From: Stentor roeselii
Taxonomy: Eukaryota > Ciliophora > Heterotrichea > Heterotrichida > Stentoridae
Direction of reading: 5' to 3'
Length of the DNA stretch: 64,000 bases
Assembly: GCA_006503475.1 (NCBI GenBank)
Contig: RSEH01000214.1
Coordinates: 1-64,000 of the forward strand
Under the pieces are notes generated by a model, which was not told where the DNA came from, searched no databases, and saw nothing but the letters and a program-made list of their open reading frames with translations. The position numbers and the translations under genes were made by a program. Below, in pieces: positions 40,766 to 49,515 of the stretch (position 1 is the first letter of the stretch; the number at the start of each line of letters is the position of its first letter).

Positions 40766-41395
40766 CTACACTGACGGCTTGTCTTTTGACTTCGACCAGG
40801 CTTCTGCGATGGTTCTTTTCATGTCGTCGTCGCCTTCTTCGTAGAGGTTTTTCATCATTTTCATTAGACTGTCGCCGGGCTCTGCGTCTTTGCTTTCTTC
40901 TTCGTCTTTGGCGATTAAGGACTTCTTAGGAGTGACTGACTCCCAATGGCCTTTGTCTTTTTTCTTAAGAGTTAAAGAAAAGCCATTTGACTTGACAGTT
41001 GTCCTGGCGCCTTTAATATCTTTACAGAGTTTTGGAAATTTCAACCTGTAGTTAACACCTTTAAAGTCAACAACTGAAGCACAAACTGAATTTTCAGAAC
41101 TTTCTAAAACCAGCTGGTCCTTAGGGTGAGTTTTAAAACCTTCAAAGCAAGTCACGTAAATTTTTACCTCGTCATCTGTTTGTTCCCAGGCGAACTTGTC
41201 AATAGCTTTCCAAGTCTTATCACTCGTCTCACCCACAGTCGTCACTTTTTCCGTCACCGGGATCAAAGACAGCTCATGACTCAACCGAAGTCTTTCATTG
41301 ACTAAAACCGTTTTCGAGTTTTCTCGACTTGCTAACTGCAAAAGTCGATCCAAGTCTTCAAGGTCATTCTGCAATTCGAATCTTCGAGAATCCAT
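40766..41395 (-). CDS. CACYBP: Calcyclin-binding protein / Siah-interacting protein (CACYBP)
   Basis: The product is 209 residues, close to the 228 of human CACYBP. The helical N-terminal hairpin (ELQNDLEDLDRLLQLASREN) corresponds to the Siah-binding dimerisation region. A CS domain follows with FAWEQTDDEVKIYVTCF, then an SGS-type C-terminus with GDSLMKMMKNLYEEGDDD and KRTIAEAW, both near-diagnostic of this family. In animals it links Siah1 to Skp1 in ubiquitination of beta-catenin and also acts with HSP90 and as a phosphatase adaptor; a generic co-chaperone role is likelier in a ciliate. The gene is divergent from a second CS-domain gene only 17 bp away. Confidence 0.93.
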   Translation of the reverse strand: MDSRRFELQNDLEDLDRLLQLASRENSKTVLVNERLRLSHELSLIPVTEKVTTVGETSDKTWKAIDKFAWEQTDDEVKIYVTCFEGFKTHPKDQLVLESSENSVCASVVDFKGVNYRLKFPKLCKDIKGARTTVKSNGFSLTLKKKDKGHWESVTPKKSLIAKDEEESKDAEPGDSLMKMMKNLYEEGDDDMKRTIAEAWSKSKDKPSV

Positions 41396-41412
41396 TTCAA
41401 GGTTTATTAAAA
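41396..41412. promoter_or_regulatory. 17-bp bidirectional spacer between CACYBP and NUDCD2
   Basis: Only 17 bp (ttcaaggtttattaaaa) separate the start codons of two divergent genes. There is no room for two independent promoters with 5' UTRs, so the elements must be shared or lie within the coding sequences. Confidence 0.6.
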
Positions 41413-41952
41413 ATGGAAATTCCGAAAGCTGTCCAAGAAAAAGCTCGAGGTCGACAACAGTTCAAGCATGGAGAGCAAGTGATTTATGAATGGGAACAAA
41501 ATCTTGATGAAGTTTTAATGTTTTTAAAGCCTCCACAATGGGCGCTGCCGAAATATCAGAAGGAAATGGCGAAAGACTTGAAACCTGGGCAAGTCCTTCC
41601 TCAGCTTTACGTGAATATTGAAAGAGATCGAGTTGAAATAGGAGTAAGGCCGAATCCTCCTTTTTTGAATGAAGAACTTGGAGGACTTGTGGTGAAAAGT
41701 GAGAGTTATTGGATGATTGATGATGATGAACTTGTGATTAACTTGCAGAAGATGAGGAAAGCGGAGACTTGGGCTTGTTGTTGTAAAAGACATGGAGAAC
41801 TTGACCCTTTTACGAAGACTGAGGTTCAGAAGAAGATTATGTTGGAGAGGTTTCAAGAAGAAAATCCTGGATTTGACTTCTCGAATGCTCAGTTTAATGG
41901 AATGGTTCCTGATGCCAGAACTTTTATGGGAGGGGTCAGTTATACTAAGTAA
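41413..41952 (+). CDS. NUDCD2: NudC domain-containing protein 2-like (NUDCD2)
   Basis: The product is 179 residues starting MEIPKAVQEKARGRQQ. The frame is open further upstream into the CACYBP gene, but this ATG is preceded by TTATTAAAA and gives the usual size. A CS/p23-like fold spans about 25-110 (YEWEQNLDEVLMFL, ENYWMI-like segments), and the C-terminal signature ERFQEENPGFDFSNAQF is close to the animal NUDCD2 ending. Family members are HSP90 co-chaperones that stabilise LIS1 and dynein-related clients. It contains a CCCKRH segment where animal forms have a Trp-Thr stretch. Its stop is 5 nt from the stop of the MFS gene on the other strand. Confidence 0.92.
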   Translation: MEIPKAVQEKARGRQQFKHGEQVIYEWEQNLDEVLMFLKPPQWALPKYQKEMAKDLKPGQVLPQLYVNIERDRVEIGVRPNPPFLNEELGGLVVKSESYWMIDDDELVINLQKMRKAETWACCCKRHGELDPFTKTEVQKKIMLERFQEENPGFDFSNAQFNGMVPDARTFMGGVSYTK

Positions 41953-41957
41953 TTAAG

Positions 41958-43169
41958 TTAAGAAGGGGTTATCAAGGAATTTAAAAGAAGCATTGAAATT
42001 ATCAAAGTCAAGGCTATTGGGTGTGATGAAAGATTTGATGTTAGCAAATGAGAGGTCAGGAAGGAAAAAAGGACTAGGAAAGAATGAAATGATGCTTTTT
42101 GTTTTTTTGATATTTCGTGGGTTTTTCTTTGAAGTAAGAGAAATTCAAGTGGAAGTAAAAATTGGACTATTGGCCAGAAGACCTCAGGAATCAGATCCAG
42201 ATGAAGACTTATCAAAGAGACTCGAGAAGCTACCAAGATTAATCGAAAGTATTTCAAAGGAACTTCTGGCTTTGATATTGCGATACCTAGAGATATGAGA
42301 CTTATCAAACTTGCACTGACCTTCAATTGATTTTCTTCATCATAAGCCTCATTCATCATCAAACAAGAAATCATTGAAAAGCTGATCCATTCTCCAATTA
42401 ATATAAAAAATCTTGAATTTATTCCAAGCCCCAATCCAATATCATCCTCATTCTCCTCAAGTTCAACATTCTCAAAAACCTGGTTAATCCCCGCAATTTT
42501 CATTAAAATCATCTCAGTCTTCAAAGACCCATACTTGAAAAAATTCCATTCAACCGACTCAAATGCCTTATCAATAAAATACAAAGCAAAAAAAGCAAAT
42601 AAACCATCAAGTCCAATTATCATTCTCCAGTTCACCTGAAAGTAAAACAAGGCATTCAAGAGTACCAGGCAAAAATAAAGACAACCCATCAAAACCCCAG
42701 AATTAAAAACATGCTTCTCCTTTGGGGAGCTTTCGTTAATATACAAAAAACACAAAATAACCCCTGCCAATGAAAAACTTCCTAAAAAAATGCTGCAAAG
42801 AACTAAAACATTAGTTGTAAGACTGATCGATGCGAAAACTCGGAAGACAATATTCCACATCAGCAGATTTTTTATTGTCTTCTGCCGCCCGAGCAAATCG
42901 CTGAGATATGAAAAGAAAAGAGCTCCTAAAGGAATCATCAAGTAACATGAATATTTAATGTGAGCTCTTATTGGATAGTCCTTGGTTATCAGGATAAACT
43001 CGTTGGTTATGTTCGAAGAGGAGGGGTCGTCGCGGAGTAACAGGGGCATCGCGAAGACGTAGCTTGAAAATGGAAAAATTGACAAGCTTAACGCAAGGAG
43101 GAGCTTTTTTTGGTAGGCTGATGTGTTTAAAGTGACCTGCAGAGCGTTTGAAACTTTAAGTGGTTCCAT
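41958..43169 (-). CDS. MFS transporter
   Basis: The product is 403 residues with about 12 hydrophobic segments. The MFS loop 2-3 signature is visible as FSYLSDLLGRQKTIK, a variant of the G-x3-D-x-x-G-R-R/K pattern. The acidic, glycine-rich cytoplasmic loop (ELEENEDDIGLGLG) separates the halves. An N-glycosylation-like luminal loop after the first helix (SSSNITNEF) recalls organic-cation or sugar carriers of the SLC22/SV2 type, but the substrate cannot be read from the sequence. It is shorter than most SLC22 members. The gene converges with NUDCD2, leaving 5 nt between stops, and is followed upstream by a 182-bp spacer. Confidence 0.8.
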   Translation of the reverse strand: MEPLKVSNALQVTLNTSAYQKKLLLALSLSIFPFSSYVFAMPLLLRDDPSSSNITNEFILITKDYPIRAHIKYSCYLMIPLGALFFSYLSDLLGRQKTIKNLLMWNIVFRVFASISLTTNVLVLCSIFLGSFSLAGVILCFLYINESSPKEKHVFNSGVLMGCLYFCLVLLNALFYFQVNWRMIIGLDGLFAFFALYFIDKAFESVEWNFFKYGSLKTEMILMKIAGINQVFENVELEENEDDIGLGLGINSRFFILIGEWISFSMISCLMMNEAYDEENQLKVSASLISLISLGIAISKPEVPLKYFRLILVASRVSLISLHLDLIPEVFWPIVQFLLPLEFLLLQRKTHEISKKQKASFHSFLVLFSFLTSHLLTSNLSSHPIALTLIISMLLLNSLITPS

Positions 43170-43351
43170 TTATTGTAATTAAAAGGAATGAAAAGTTGGA
43201 AAATTTTGTTATGATTTGAGAAGAATTAGAAGAATGAGAAGAGAATGGAATTTTTTAAAGATCATTGAAAGAACATTAAAAATTTCTACTAGAACCTACA
43301 ATCATTACCTTCTATATTTATTGTAACTAACTTTTTTCACAATTAAAGATA

Positions 43352-44707
43352 TCAATCCCTCTCAAGTTCAATCAAACTATAAATAATCGGGACGAATTCA
43401 GCTTGAGTATCCTTATCCATCAAATGTTGAAGCCTGGGAAAGAGCAGTTCAAAGTCAAGATCCTCTTCACTCGAAACAGACTGATTAATAATATGAATAG
43501 CTTGACTGACCACATGTTTTCCCAAACTTTTTTCAAGGTACATTTTTACCAGCTTTGCTTTTCCAGTCTCTTCCTTTTTCTCCTCGTCTTCAATTTCATC
43601 ATCTCTGTCAGGTGGGACTTCGACCATGCTAACCTTTGTAGAAACATCAGAACCATCTTCATTATTTGAATAAGCGACTTCACTCATTTCACAAAACATT
43701 AAAGCTTGTTCCTTTTCCTCCTTATCCATCTCATCATTATTCTTCAATTCAACTTTCAACTGTTTTATTGACCGAAGAAGTTCAGGGTTTTCTTTGATCT
43801 CTTCAGAACTGAGACTATTGTCCAAGGGGAGGACGGTGGGGTTGATGATGTTGAAATTATGAAGAATTGTATGAGAAAACTCTTGATTTTGCTCACTTGT
43901 TGATAAAAAATGTCTGATTCGCTGACGAATTATCGGCTCTTTTAAGACCTGGTGAATGTTAGGTCGTTGATCTGGGTCGACTTTTAAAAGTTTTTCTATC
44001 AAACCTCTTAAAGGCTGCTGAAAAGTCCTGGGAACTGGGTTGAACTTGCCCTTGACTATCTTCAGTGCTAAAAAATGTAAAGAACTAGCATCAAAAGGAG
44101 GTTTTAAACAACAAAGTTCATATAAAAGTACCCCCAAACTCCAGATATCACTTTTAAAGTTATAAGGACGACCTTCAATAATCTCCGGTGATAGATAATA
44201 AGGAGTCCCTACCATTGTTCTTGCATTATCAACCGTTGCATTAAGTACTTTCGCAATTCCAAAGTCTCCTAACTTAACTCTTCCCGTTTTAGTCAGAAAA
44301 ATATTCTGAGACTTCAAATCACGATGCAAGATTTTCCGGTCATGAACGTGTTTAATAGCGAGACAGATCTGAACGAACCAGTCAATTATCTGGTCTTCAG
44401 GGAAAGGCCGTCCATTGCGTTCCTTGATCCTCGTTTGCAGGTCTCCGCCGTCAGCGAAGTCCATAATAATGCAAAGTTTCTGCTTTTTCGTGGTATAAGC
44501 GTCTCTAAAGCTGATGATGTTCGGATGTTTCAAGTTCTGCAAAATCAGAGCTTCTCGGATGGTCTCTTCTTTTTCTTCTTTTGACATGTGCTTGATGTCG
44601 ATTTGCTTTATCACGCATCGTGAGTTGTCCGAGTTGCACTCAACAAGATAACACTTTCCAAAGGACCCTTCTCCGAGAAGTTTGATCATTTTGTACCTTT
44701 CTCCCAT
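43352..44707 (-). CDS. NIMA-related (NEK) protein kinase
   Basis: The product is 451 residues. A complete kinase domain spans about 6-262: GEGSFGKCYLV loop, CVIKQIDI lysine, HRDLKSQN catalytic loop, GDFGIAKVL, and the activation segment ending GTPYYLSPE. The order and the glycine-loop wording fit the NEK1/3/5 group, which in ciliates is much expanded and regulates cilia length and the cortex. The C-terminal 190 residues are acidic with possible coiled coils (KEEKEQALMFCEM) and no other domain. The ATG lies 2 nt after the stop of the MFS gene upstream on the same strand, so its promoter and 5' leader must lie within that gene. The stop is TGA, read as a stop. Confidence 0.93.
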   Translation of the reverse strand: MGERYKMIKLLGEGSFGKCYLVECNSDNSRCVIKQIDIKHMSKEEKEETIREALILQNLKHPNIISFRDAYTTKKQKLCIIMDFADGGDLQTRIKERNGRPFPEDQIIDWFVQICLAIKHVHDRKILHRDLKSQNIFLTKTGRVKLGDFGIAKVLNATVDNARTMVGTPYYLSPEIIEGRPYNFKSDIWSLGVLLYELCCLKPPFDASSLHFLALKIVKGKFNPVPRTFQQPLRGLIEKLLKVDPDQRPNIHQVLKEPIIRQRIRHFLSTSEQNQEFSHTILHNFNIINPTVLPLDNSLSSEEIKENPELLRSIKQLKVELKNNDEMDKEEKEQALMFCEMSEVAYSNNEDGSDVSTKVSMVEVPPDRDDEIEDEEKKEETGKAKLVKMYLEKSLGKHVVSQAIHIINQSVSSEEDLDFELLFPRLQHLMDKDTQAEFVPIIYSLIELERD

Positions 44708-44709
44708 TT

Positions 44710-46413
44710 TTAATGATTTACTTTAAGTCTGCGGTAGAATAGTGAAAAGACGATTAAAGCGAGAAGAGAAAAACAGGAAAGAGGAATAAACAACAAGTTT
44801 TCAATGGAAGATGAATTTATCCACCCTGCAAATGCAATCAAAAAACCTCCAACGCCTCTTGCTGAAGACCCGGCAAAGGTGACGATGAGTCCTGCATTGA
44901 AAATTCCTCGTGCCATGTAAGGTGGAAGGACTTTTGACAGTAAAGATGCAGTGACACCGTCATCCATGTTCATTCCGATGAACATCAAGACAGTGCCCAG
45001 GGTGTATTGAGACTCAAAAAAAGAGCCTAGTCCAAAATCAATCAACAGAAACGATCCAAGCAATGTGAAGACCAGCGCTGAAAAAATAAATTCACGGTCT
45101 TGAATCCACTTAGAAGTATAAGCGATAAAAATATGCACTGGAGCGATTCCTAATGATAAAATCGCGATGAAATTTCCGACTTTCTCATCTGACCAGGTAA
45201 ATTCAGAAGGAGCGACTAAAGGCACTGAAGTCACAAAAGCCTCATGAACCATCTTTGGAACTATCAGAGCTAGAAGGACTACGAATAATGGAAGAAGGGA
45301 AGAAGAGTCTTTTTCTTTAGATGTTGCTGGCTTTGGAGGGGTCACTACTGGCTCTTGGAAGAAGAGGAGGACTGTTAGTGCATAGATGAGCCATACTGAG
45401 CCCATCAGTAAAGGCGCTGCGGTGAATTCGTTGATCTCTACAAAAAATAAAGAAAAATTCACATCGAGTAAAAAGGTTGAAATGTAAGGTCCTAGTCCCC
45501 TTCCAATGATACTTCCAGCGACAAAGGCCGAGTTCCAAAAAGTCCTTGCACGTGGATGGACATAAGTCGCGATATATCTTCTATTAATCACCCTTGCCCC
45601 TCCTACTCCAATCAACAACCTTCCAAGTAACATAATTCCAGGACTTTTCAAAGGATAGGCCAAAAAATAAGTAAAATCTCCTAAAACCACAAACAAAGCA
45701 CATATAAAAGTTGGAACCTTGTATTGATAGTTACTCCAATATGAGTAAACAAATGTGAAAACAACTGCAGATGCCCAGTTCGCTGCACTTAAAAGTCCTG
45801 AATACTCTCCGTCCATTCCTACATAAACCGCGAAGTCCTTCGCGGAAAGGGTTAAAATGTAAAAGTTTGTCACATGGATAAAAGAACTGAAAACACTTAA
45901 AAAGACTGTCATGAAGTCAGGGTAGTCAGGGTCTTTGAATAATGAATGGCTTTTTAAACTTGAATGAAAAGACTTTAAAGAGATGAGCAAAGAGTCCCAG
46001 TCTTGGTCGAGAAGAGAGCAACGAGATGAAAGTGAATTGAGTGAAGATTGAAGGGATTCGAATAGGTCTAAGTTTTGATAAGATTTCAGAAGGGAGTGGT
46101 TGGAGATTAGGAAAGATGACTTGAATGATGAGGAGTTCAGAGAATTTAGGACTAGGTCTAAGTTTTTTATTGTGGACAGGCCTAGATGGCGACAGTTCTC
46201 TGAGAACTGGTGGAAAGTGTCAGGTGATGAAAGTTCTGAAGTTTTTAATGTTTCTATCAGTGACTTGGAGATTTCAGATGAGTAAGAATTCAGTCTAACC
46301 AGTTCTGACTTCAAAGACTCTTCTTGAGGCGGGAATAAGAGTTTTTGATCGATTTCCAAGTTCTTACTCGCCTGAGTTTTCAGATCCTTCAATTCAACTG
46401 TCACCTTCTCCAT
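44710..46413 (-). CDS. PHT5/SPX-MFS-like carrier with degenerate SPX region
   Basis: The product is 567 residues. The MFS half (from about residue 165) contains LLGRLLIGVGGARVINRRYI, a wording I recall from plant vacuolar phosphate carriers (PHT5/VPT1, SPX-MFS) and CLN7-related proteins. In plants an SPX domain of about 150 residues precedes it. Here the first 160 residues are Ser-rich and helical but show no basic inositol-phosphate site, so the SPX is absent or strongly eroded. The substrate (phosphate) is inference from the family. The position is unusual: its stop is 2 nt from the NEK start codon. Confidence 0.75.
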   Translation of the reverse strand: MEKVTVELKDLKTQASKNLEIDQKLLFPPQEESLKSELVRLNSYSSEISKSLIETLKTSELSSPDTFHQFSENCRHLGLSTIKNLDLVLNSLNSSSFKSSFLISNHSLLKSYQNLDLFESLQSSLNSLSSRCSLLDQDWDSLLISLKSFHSSLKSHSLFKDPDYPDFMTVFLSVFSSFIHVTNFYILTLSAKDFAVYVGMDGEYSGLLSAANWASAVVFTFVYSYWSNYQYKVPTFICALFVVLGDFTYFLAYPLKSPGIMLLGRLLIGVGGARVINRRYIATYVHPRARTFWNSAFVAGSIIGRGLGPYISTFLLDVNFSLFFVEINEFTAAPLLMGSVWLIYALTVLLFFQEPVVTPPKPATSKEKDSSSLLPLFVVLLALIVPKMVHEAFVTSVPLVAPSEFTWSDEKVGNFIAILSLGIAPVHIFIAYTSKWIQDREFIFSALVFTLLGSFLLIDFGLGSFFESQYTLGTVLMFIGMNMDDGVTASLLSKVLPPYMARGIFNAGLIVTFAGSSARGVGGFLIAFAGWINSSSIENLLFIPLSCFSLLALIVFSLFYRRLKVNH

Positions 46414-46547
46414 ACTTCTATTACTAAAAAGAATAAAAACACTGAAACTCTGATGAAAACTTTTAAAAAACCTAAAAATTCAACTTTAACTTAATCCAAA
46501 GTTTTAAAATTCATATCCTTCTGCTAAATCATCAACAAATAATTTAA

Positions 46548-48038
46548 ATGGGAGGCAATTCATCTCAATCAAAGCAGTCCACCCCATGCAAGACCCTTCC
46601 AAAGTTTTCATATCTCAATCGTCGCGAAGGAAAACTTCTAGTCTTCGAGAGTTCTCAGCCAAATGTCGACTCCCTTCCTCAAGAAGTTCGCTGTTACAAT
46701 GACTCAGCTCTTTGCGAATCAGAAGGCGTGATATTCGTAGCAGGTGGTTCAGAAAGTTCTAAAAATTTAAACTCTTTGTTTTTTTCAATTGACACTAACA
46801 GTCCACGAGTGAAGCTCTTAGAAGACCTTCCGATACCAAGTAAATGTGGATACCTCTTTCCTCATAAAAGTTCTTTTTTCTATGCTGGGGGAGTTTCGAT
46901 CGATTCTTTAACAAGACGAAAAATTCAAAGTCCGATTATGAGATACAACATCTTAAAAGAGACTTGGGAAATTTTTAACCACTCGAATTTATCCTTCGGT
47001 AAAAAAAAAAACCTCCAATTTAAAAATTTGAGAAAACCTGGATTCGCTATTATTAAAAACAAGTTATTACTCTTTGGCGGGTATTTTCGAGTAGGTAATC
47101 AAAGAGTGCCTAATATTCAATGTGTGAGTTTTGACCTTTCTTGTGAAGGTCTTGACTGGAAATTTGAGTCTTTGAACTTTCCAGTGAGTCTTTATAGTCC
47201 TGTTGTGGGTTGCTTTGAAAGTCGAGCAGTGATCGCAGGAGGGAAACTTATGGACTCTTCTAGAAGTTCAGATATTGTCGAGTTCAAAAAGTCCAGTTTC
47301 AAGTTGATGAAGAAAAAAAAATTAACGATTATTGAGAATCATCCACCGATTTATCAGAAGACTTATATAATTATCTTCGCTTTTCCTAAAGTTCACATTC
47401 AAGAAAAAAAGACGAAAGATTGGCTTCAGTTTTCTCTTCCTTCCAACCCGGCCACTTTACTTCCAGTTGAAAAAAATAGATCAGAGACTCTTTTTCGTAA
47501 GCCTCTCACTTTCAGCCCGAACTCGACTGGAGGATATAAAAGTTCTGATAGTTTCAACCCAATTATGACATTTGGAAGTGACACGGCTAGAAGTTTAGGA
47601 GTTTGCACTAATATTGAAGACCTTGATCTTGATATCGACTTTATTATGCAAATTGAAACAGATGAAAAGGTCACCGTTTTTCATAAACAAGCTATTAGGT
47701 TGTTTGGTTTCGCTTGTGAAAAACTAGAAGGTAAGAAATTGACTCCTCTTGAAATTAATCAGATCTCGACACAACTTGGGTTTAAAGGTTTTGTCAATAT
47801 TTTAGAGATTTCGGCTGTTTTAACTGAACTATTGCAGAGAAAAGGATATGAAGTGGCGGGATTACTTAAGTTTTACCAAATCGTGCATAAAGTCCTTGAT
47901 CGCCCTCGCATTCGCTCGGGGGTTATTTTAATGATGCTTCGGATGAATGAGATTAACAAGACCAAAGAGTGCATCACGGCAAGTGTCAGCGTTTTTGTTA
48001 TGACGCGCATTATCAAGATCACTGTTGTTGGGGTATAA
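46548..48038 (+). CDS. Kelch-like protein with predicted N-myristoylation
   Basis: The product is 496 residues beginning MGGNSSQS, matching the G2 and S6 pattern of N-myristoylated proteins. Residues 60-270 contain four kelch-like repeats (VIFVAGGSES, SFFYAGGVS, LLLFGGYF, AVIAGGKLM). The second half is unlike kelch partners I know: a polar linker, then a helical domain (residues about 370-470) with QAIRLFGFACEKLEG and INQISTQLGFKGF. The C-terminal 30 residues are hydrophobic and read like a membrane or amphipathic tail. A membrane-tethered adaptor is plausible but is inference. The start follows TTTAA. Confidence 0.72.
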   Translation: MGGNSSQSKQSTPCKTLPKFSYLNRREGKLLVFESSQPNVDSLPQEVRCYNDSALCESEGVIFVAGGSESSKNLNSLFFSIDTNSPRVKLLEDLPIPSKCGYLFPHKSSFFYAGGVSIDSLTRRKIQSPIMRYNILKETWEIFNHSNLSFGKKKNLQFKNLRKPGFAIIKNKLLLFGGYFRVGNQRVPNIQCVSFDLSCEGLDWKFESLNFPVSLYSPVVGCFESRAVIAGGKLMDSSRSSDIVEFKKSSFKLMKKKKLTIIENHPPIYQKTYIIIFAFPKVHIQEKKTKDWLQFSLPSNPATLLPVEKNRSETLFRKPLTFSPNSTGGYKSSDSFNPIMTFGSDTARSLGVCTNIEDLDLDIDFIMQIETDEKVTVFHKQAIRLFGFACEKLEGKKLTPLEINQISTQLGFKGFVNILEISAVLTELLQRKGYEVAGLLKFYQIVHKVLDRPRIRSGVILMMLRMNEINKTKECITASVSVFVMTRIIKITVVGV

Positions 48039-48062
48039 GTGTTAAAAATATTATTTATTATA

Positions 48063-48605
48063 ATGAACAATAATCTCACTGTTGACGAGTCAAGTCTTCT
48101 TGTTTGTTTTCAGTTCTTATCTCGCTTTTCCAGTTATTTTCATGAAATCAGTCCAGAAATCAAGGAATTATTGCAAATTTATGAATCTTTAAAAAATGAA
48201 GAGAACATCTTCTCAATGAAACCTTTTCTGAAATTTCAAGACAGGTTCTGTCATCCAGTTAATATTTTAAAAGAAATGAATTTTCAACAGATTAACTTTC
48301 GAAGTCCTCGAGTAGGAGAAATATTTGTTAAGGGTGTTAATTGTGAAATGAATCTTGGGGCGCTGTTGTTGATATCGGAGTTTAAGAATGCTCAGTCGAA
48401 GATGGTTTTATTTGCAGTGATTTTTCAGGATTATTATGGATATTTTCAATTTGCTGATAAGGAGAGGAAGTACTGGAATATTAGTGAAAATAGCTTTTTG
48501 AATAAACTCTCGGTTGTTAGGCTTGAAGGGTTTTCGGAACTTGTTGTTTATTCAAATAAGATGAATTATTCCCCGAAGGTTTTGTTTTTCAATGTAGTTA
48601 AATAG
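48063..48605 (+). CDS. Unknown 180-residue protein
   Basis: The frame is open from 48039, but the first ATG (MNNNLTVDESSL) has a TTATAATG context and is taken as the start. The C-terminal half reads as beta-rich (KMVLFAVIFQDYYGYFQF), with a Trp and a G-F-S-E-L segment near the end, somewhat like the final strands of a ubiquitin-specific protease, but no Cys or His box supports this. I assign no family. It follows the kelch gene by 24 bp and precedes the BI-1-like gene by 6 nt, all on the plus strand. Confidence 0.6.
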   Translation: MNNNLTVDESSLLVCFQFLSRFSSYFHEISPEIKELLQIYESLKNEENIFSMKPFLKFQDRFCHPVNILKEMNFQQINFRSPRVGEIFVKGVNCEMNLGALLLISEFKNAQSKMVLFAVIFQDYYGYFQFADKERKYWNISENSFLNKLSVVRLEGFSELVVYSNKMNYSPKVLFFNVVK

Positions 48606-48611
48606 ATATAA

Positions 48612-49226
48612 ATGAATCGAATACTTATACAGCAGTATTTTTTAAAATTGTTTTCAACTCTTAGTCTTTCTGCCAGTTTTTTCTTGGCAGGTTTGTCAAT
48701 ACATTACTCAGGAGGAATCCGTGACCTAAAGTTCTCAGTCCTCGTTCTAGTTTCCTTCATCCTGATATTTTTACATAAAAAGCCTTGTTTTTTCCAGCTG
48801 GTATGTCTCCTGTGCATCAGTTCAATTCAAGGTGTGTTAGTTTCAGCTTGTTTCGTGATGGAAAAAAAGATCCCAGAAGTAACTTTAATAAAAGGAATCC
48901 TTTCAACCTTCGCTCTTCTAACAAGCATCTTAGGAGCAACTTACTATTCCGACAACATCTTCAAACAAAACCTAGGAAGAGCATGTGAACTTTGTTTTTA
49001 CACTTTTTTAGTAATTTTACTTTCAACAAGACTATTAAATCTAGACCTGCAAGTAAAATTTTACGAAAAAGGATTATTTTTATTGATGATCGCGATGTTT
49101 ATGATGTCATTGCGACAGATCTACTGTTACGAAGAGATAAAAAATCGAAACCACATTCTTGACTCCCTAGTCTTAGGCTTCTGCATTCTTCAAGTGCTGA
49201 TAAAAATGCTGGTTGTTTTAAACTAG
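48612..49226 (+). CDS. Bax inhibitor-1-like (TMBIM) membrane protein
   Basis: The product is 204 residues with six or seven hydrophobic segments. The region IPEVTLIKGILSTFALLTSI matches the BI-1 helix that normally reads I-D-P-S-I-L-V-T-A-F. The closing segment (QIYCYEEIKNRNHILDSLVL) corresponds to the D-T-Q-L-I-I-E and acidic/His motif near the C-terminus. BI-1 proteins are ER and Golgi membrane proteins that leak Ca2+ and modulate cell-death and ER-stress signalling. Here the final basic tail is lacking, and the Asp of the Ca2+ latch is Glu or absent in my reading. The ATG is preceded by ATATAA, 6 nt after the previous stop. Confidence 0.65.
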   Translation: MNRILIQQYFLKLFSTLSLSASFFLAGLSIHYSGGIRDLKFSVLVLVSFILIFLHKKPCFFQLVCLLCISSIQGVLVSACFVMEKKIPEVTLIKGILSTFALLTSILGATYYSDNIFKQNLGRACELCFYTFLVILLSTRLLNLDLQVKFYEKGLFLLMIAMFMMSLRQIYCYEEIKNRNHILDSLVLGFCILQVLIKMLVVLN

Positions 49227-49245
49227 CTGCTGGTTAATTAGTAAT

Positions 49246-49515
49246 ATGAATGTCCTGCTTGTTTCCAAGAGATGCTGGTAAAAAATAAGCAGTGCTCCTT
49301 GTCAGGCCGCCAGGTTCGTTCTTGATAAAGTCAGTTCTCGCCTTGGCTTCAGTTATCAGGTCGTTTATGTCGACTCCAGTAAAGACCTCAAGTTGAAATA
49401 CGCTGCAAAGGTCCCTGTTGTGATCTGTGATGGCAAAGAAATAGCGAGTCTTAAAATCAGAGAAAGTGAAATTCGTGAGTCCTTTCAGAAGTTGATGGGA
49501 ATAAATAGGCTTTAA
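49246..49515 (+). CDS. Miniature thioredoxin/glutaredoxin-like protein
   Basis: A 15-nt intron at 49278-49292 (gtaaaaaataagcag) joins a 32-nt first exon to the rest, giving 84 residues. The intron interrupts the codon of the first active-site cysteine, and splicing creates CCAPCQAARF at residues 10-19, a CxxC redox motif in the usual place after the first strand. Further along, KYAAKVPVVICDGKEI reads as the cis-Pro loop (V-P) and the following strand with D-G-K. The size matches the YbbN-free DUF836/glutaredoxin-like family rather than full thioredoxin. Its TAA overlaps the ATG of the next gene by one base (TAATG). Confidence 0.8.

Noticed and set aside
41993-42298. 101-codon frame antisense to the end of the MFS gene
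   Set aside because: The opposite strand carries membrane helices and fits the family; this frame is its shadow.
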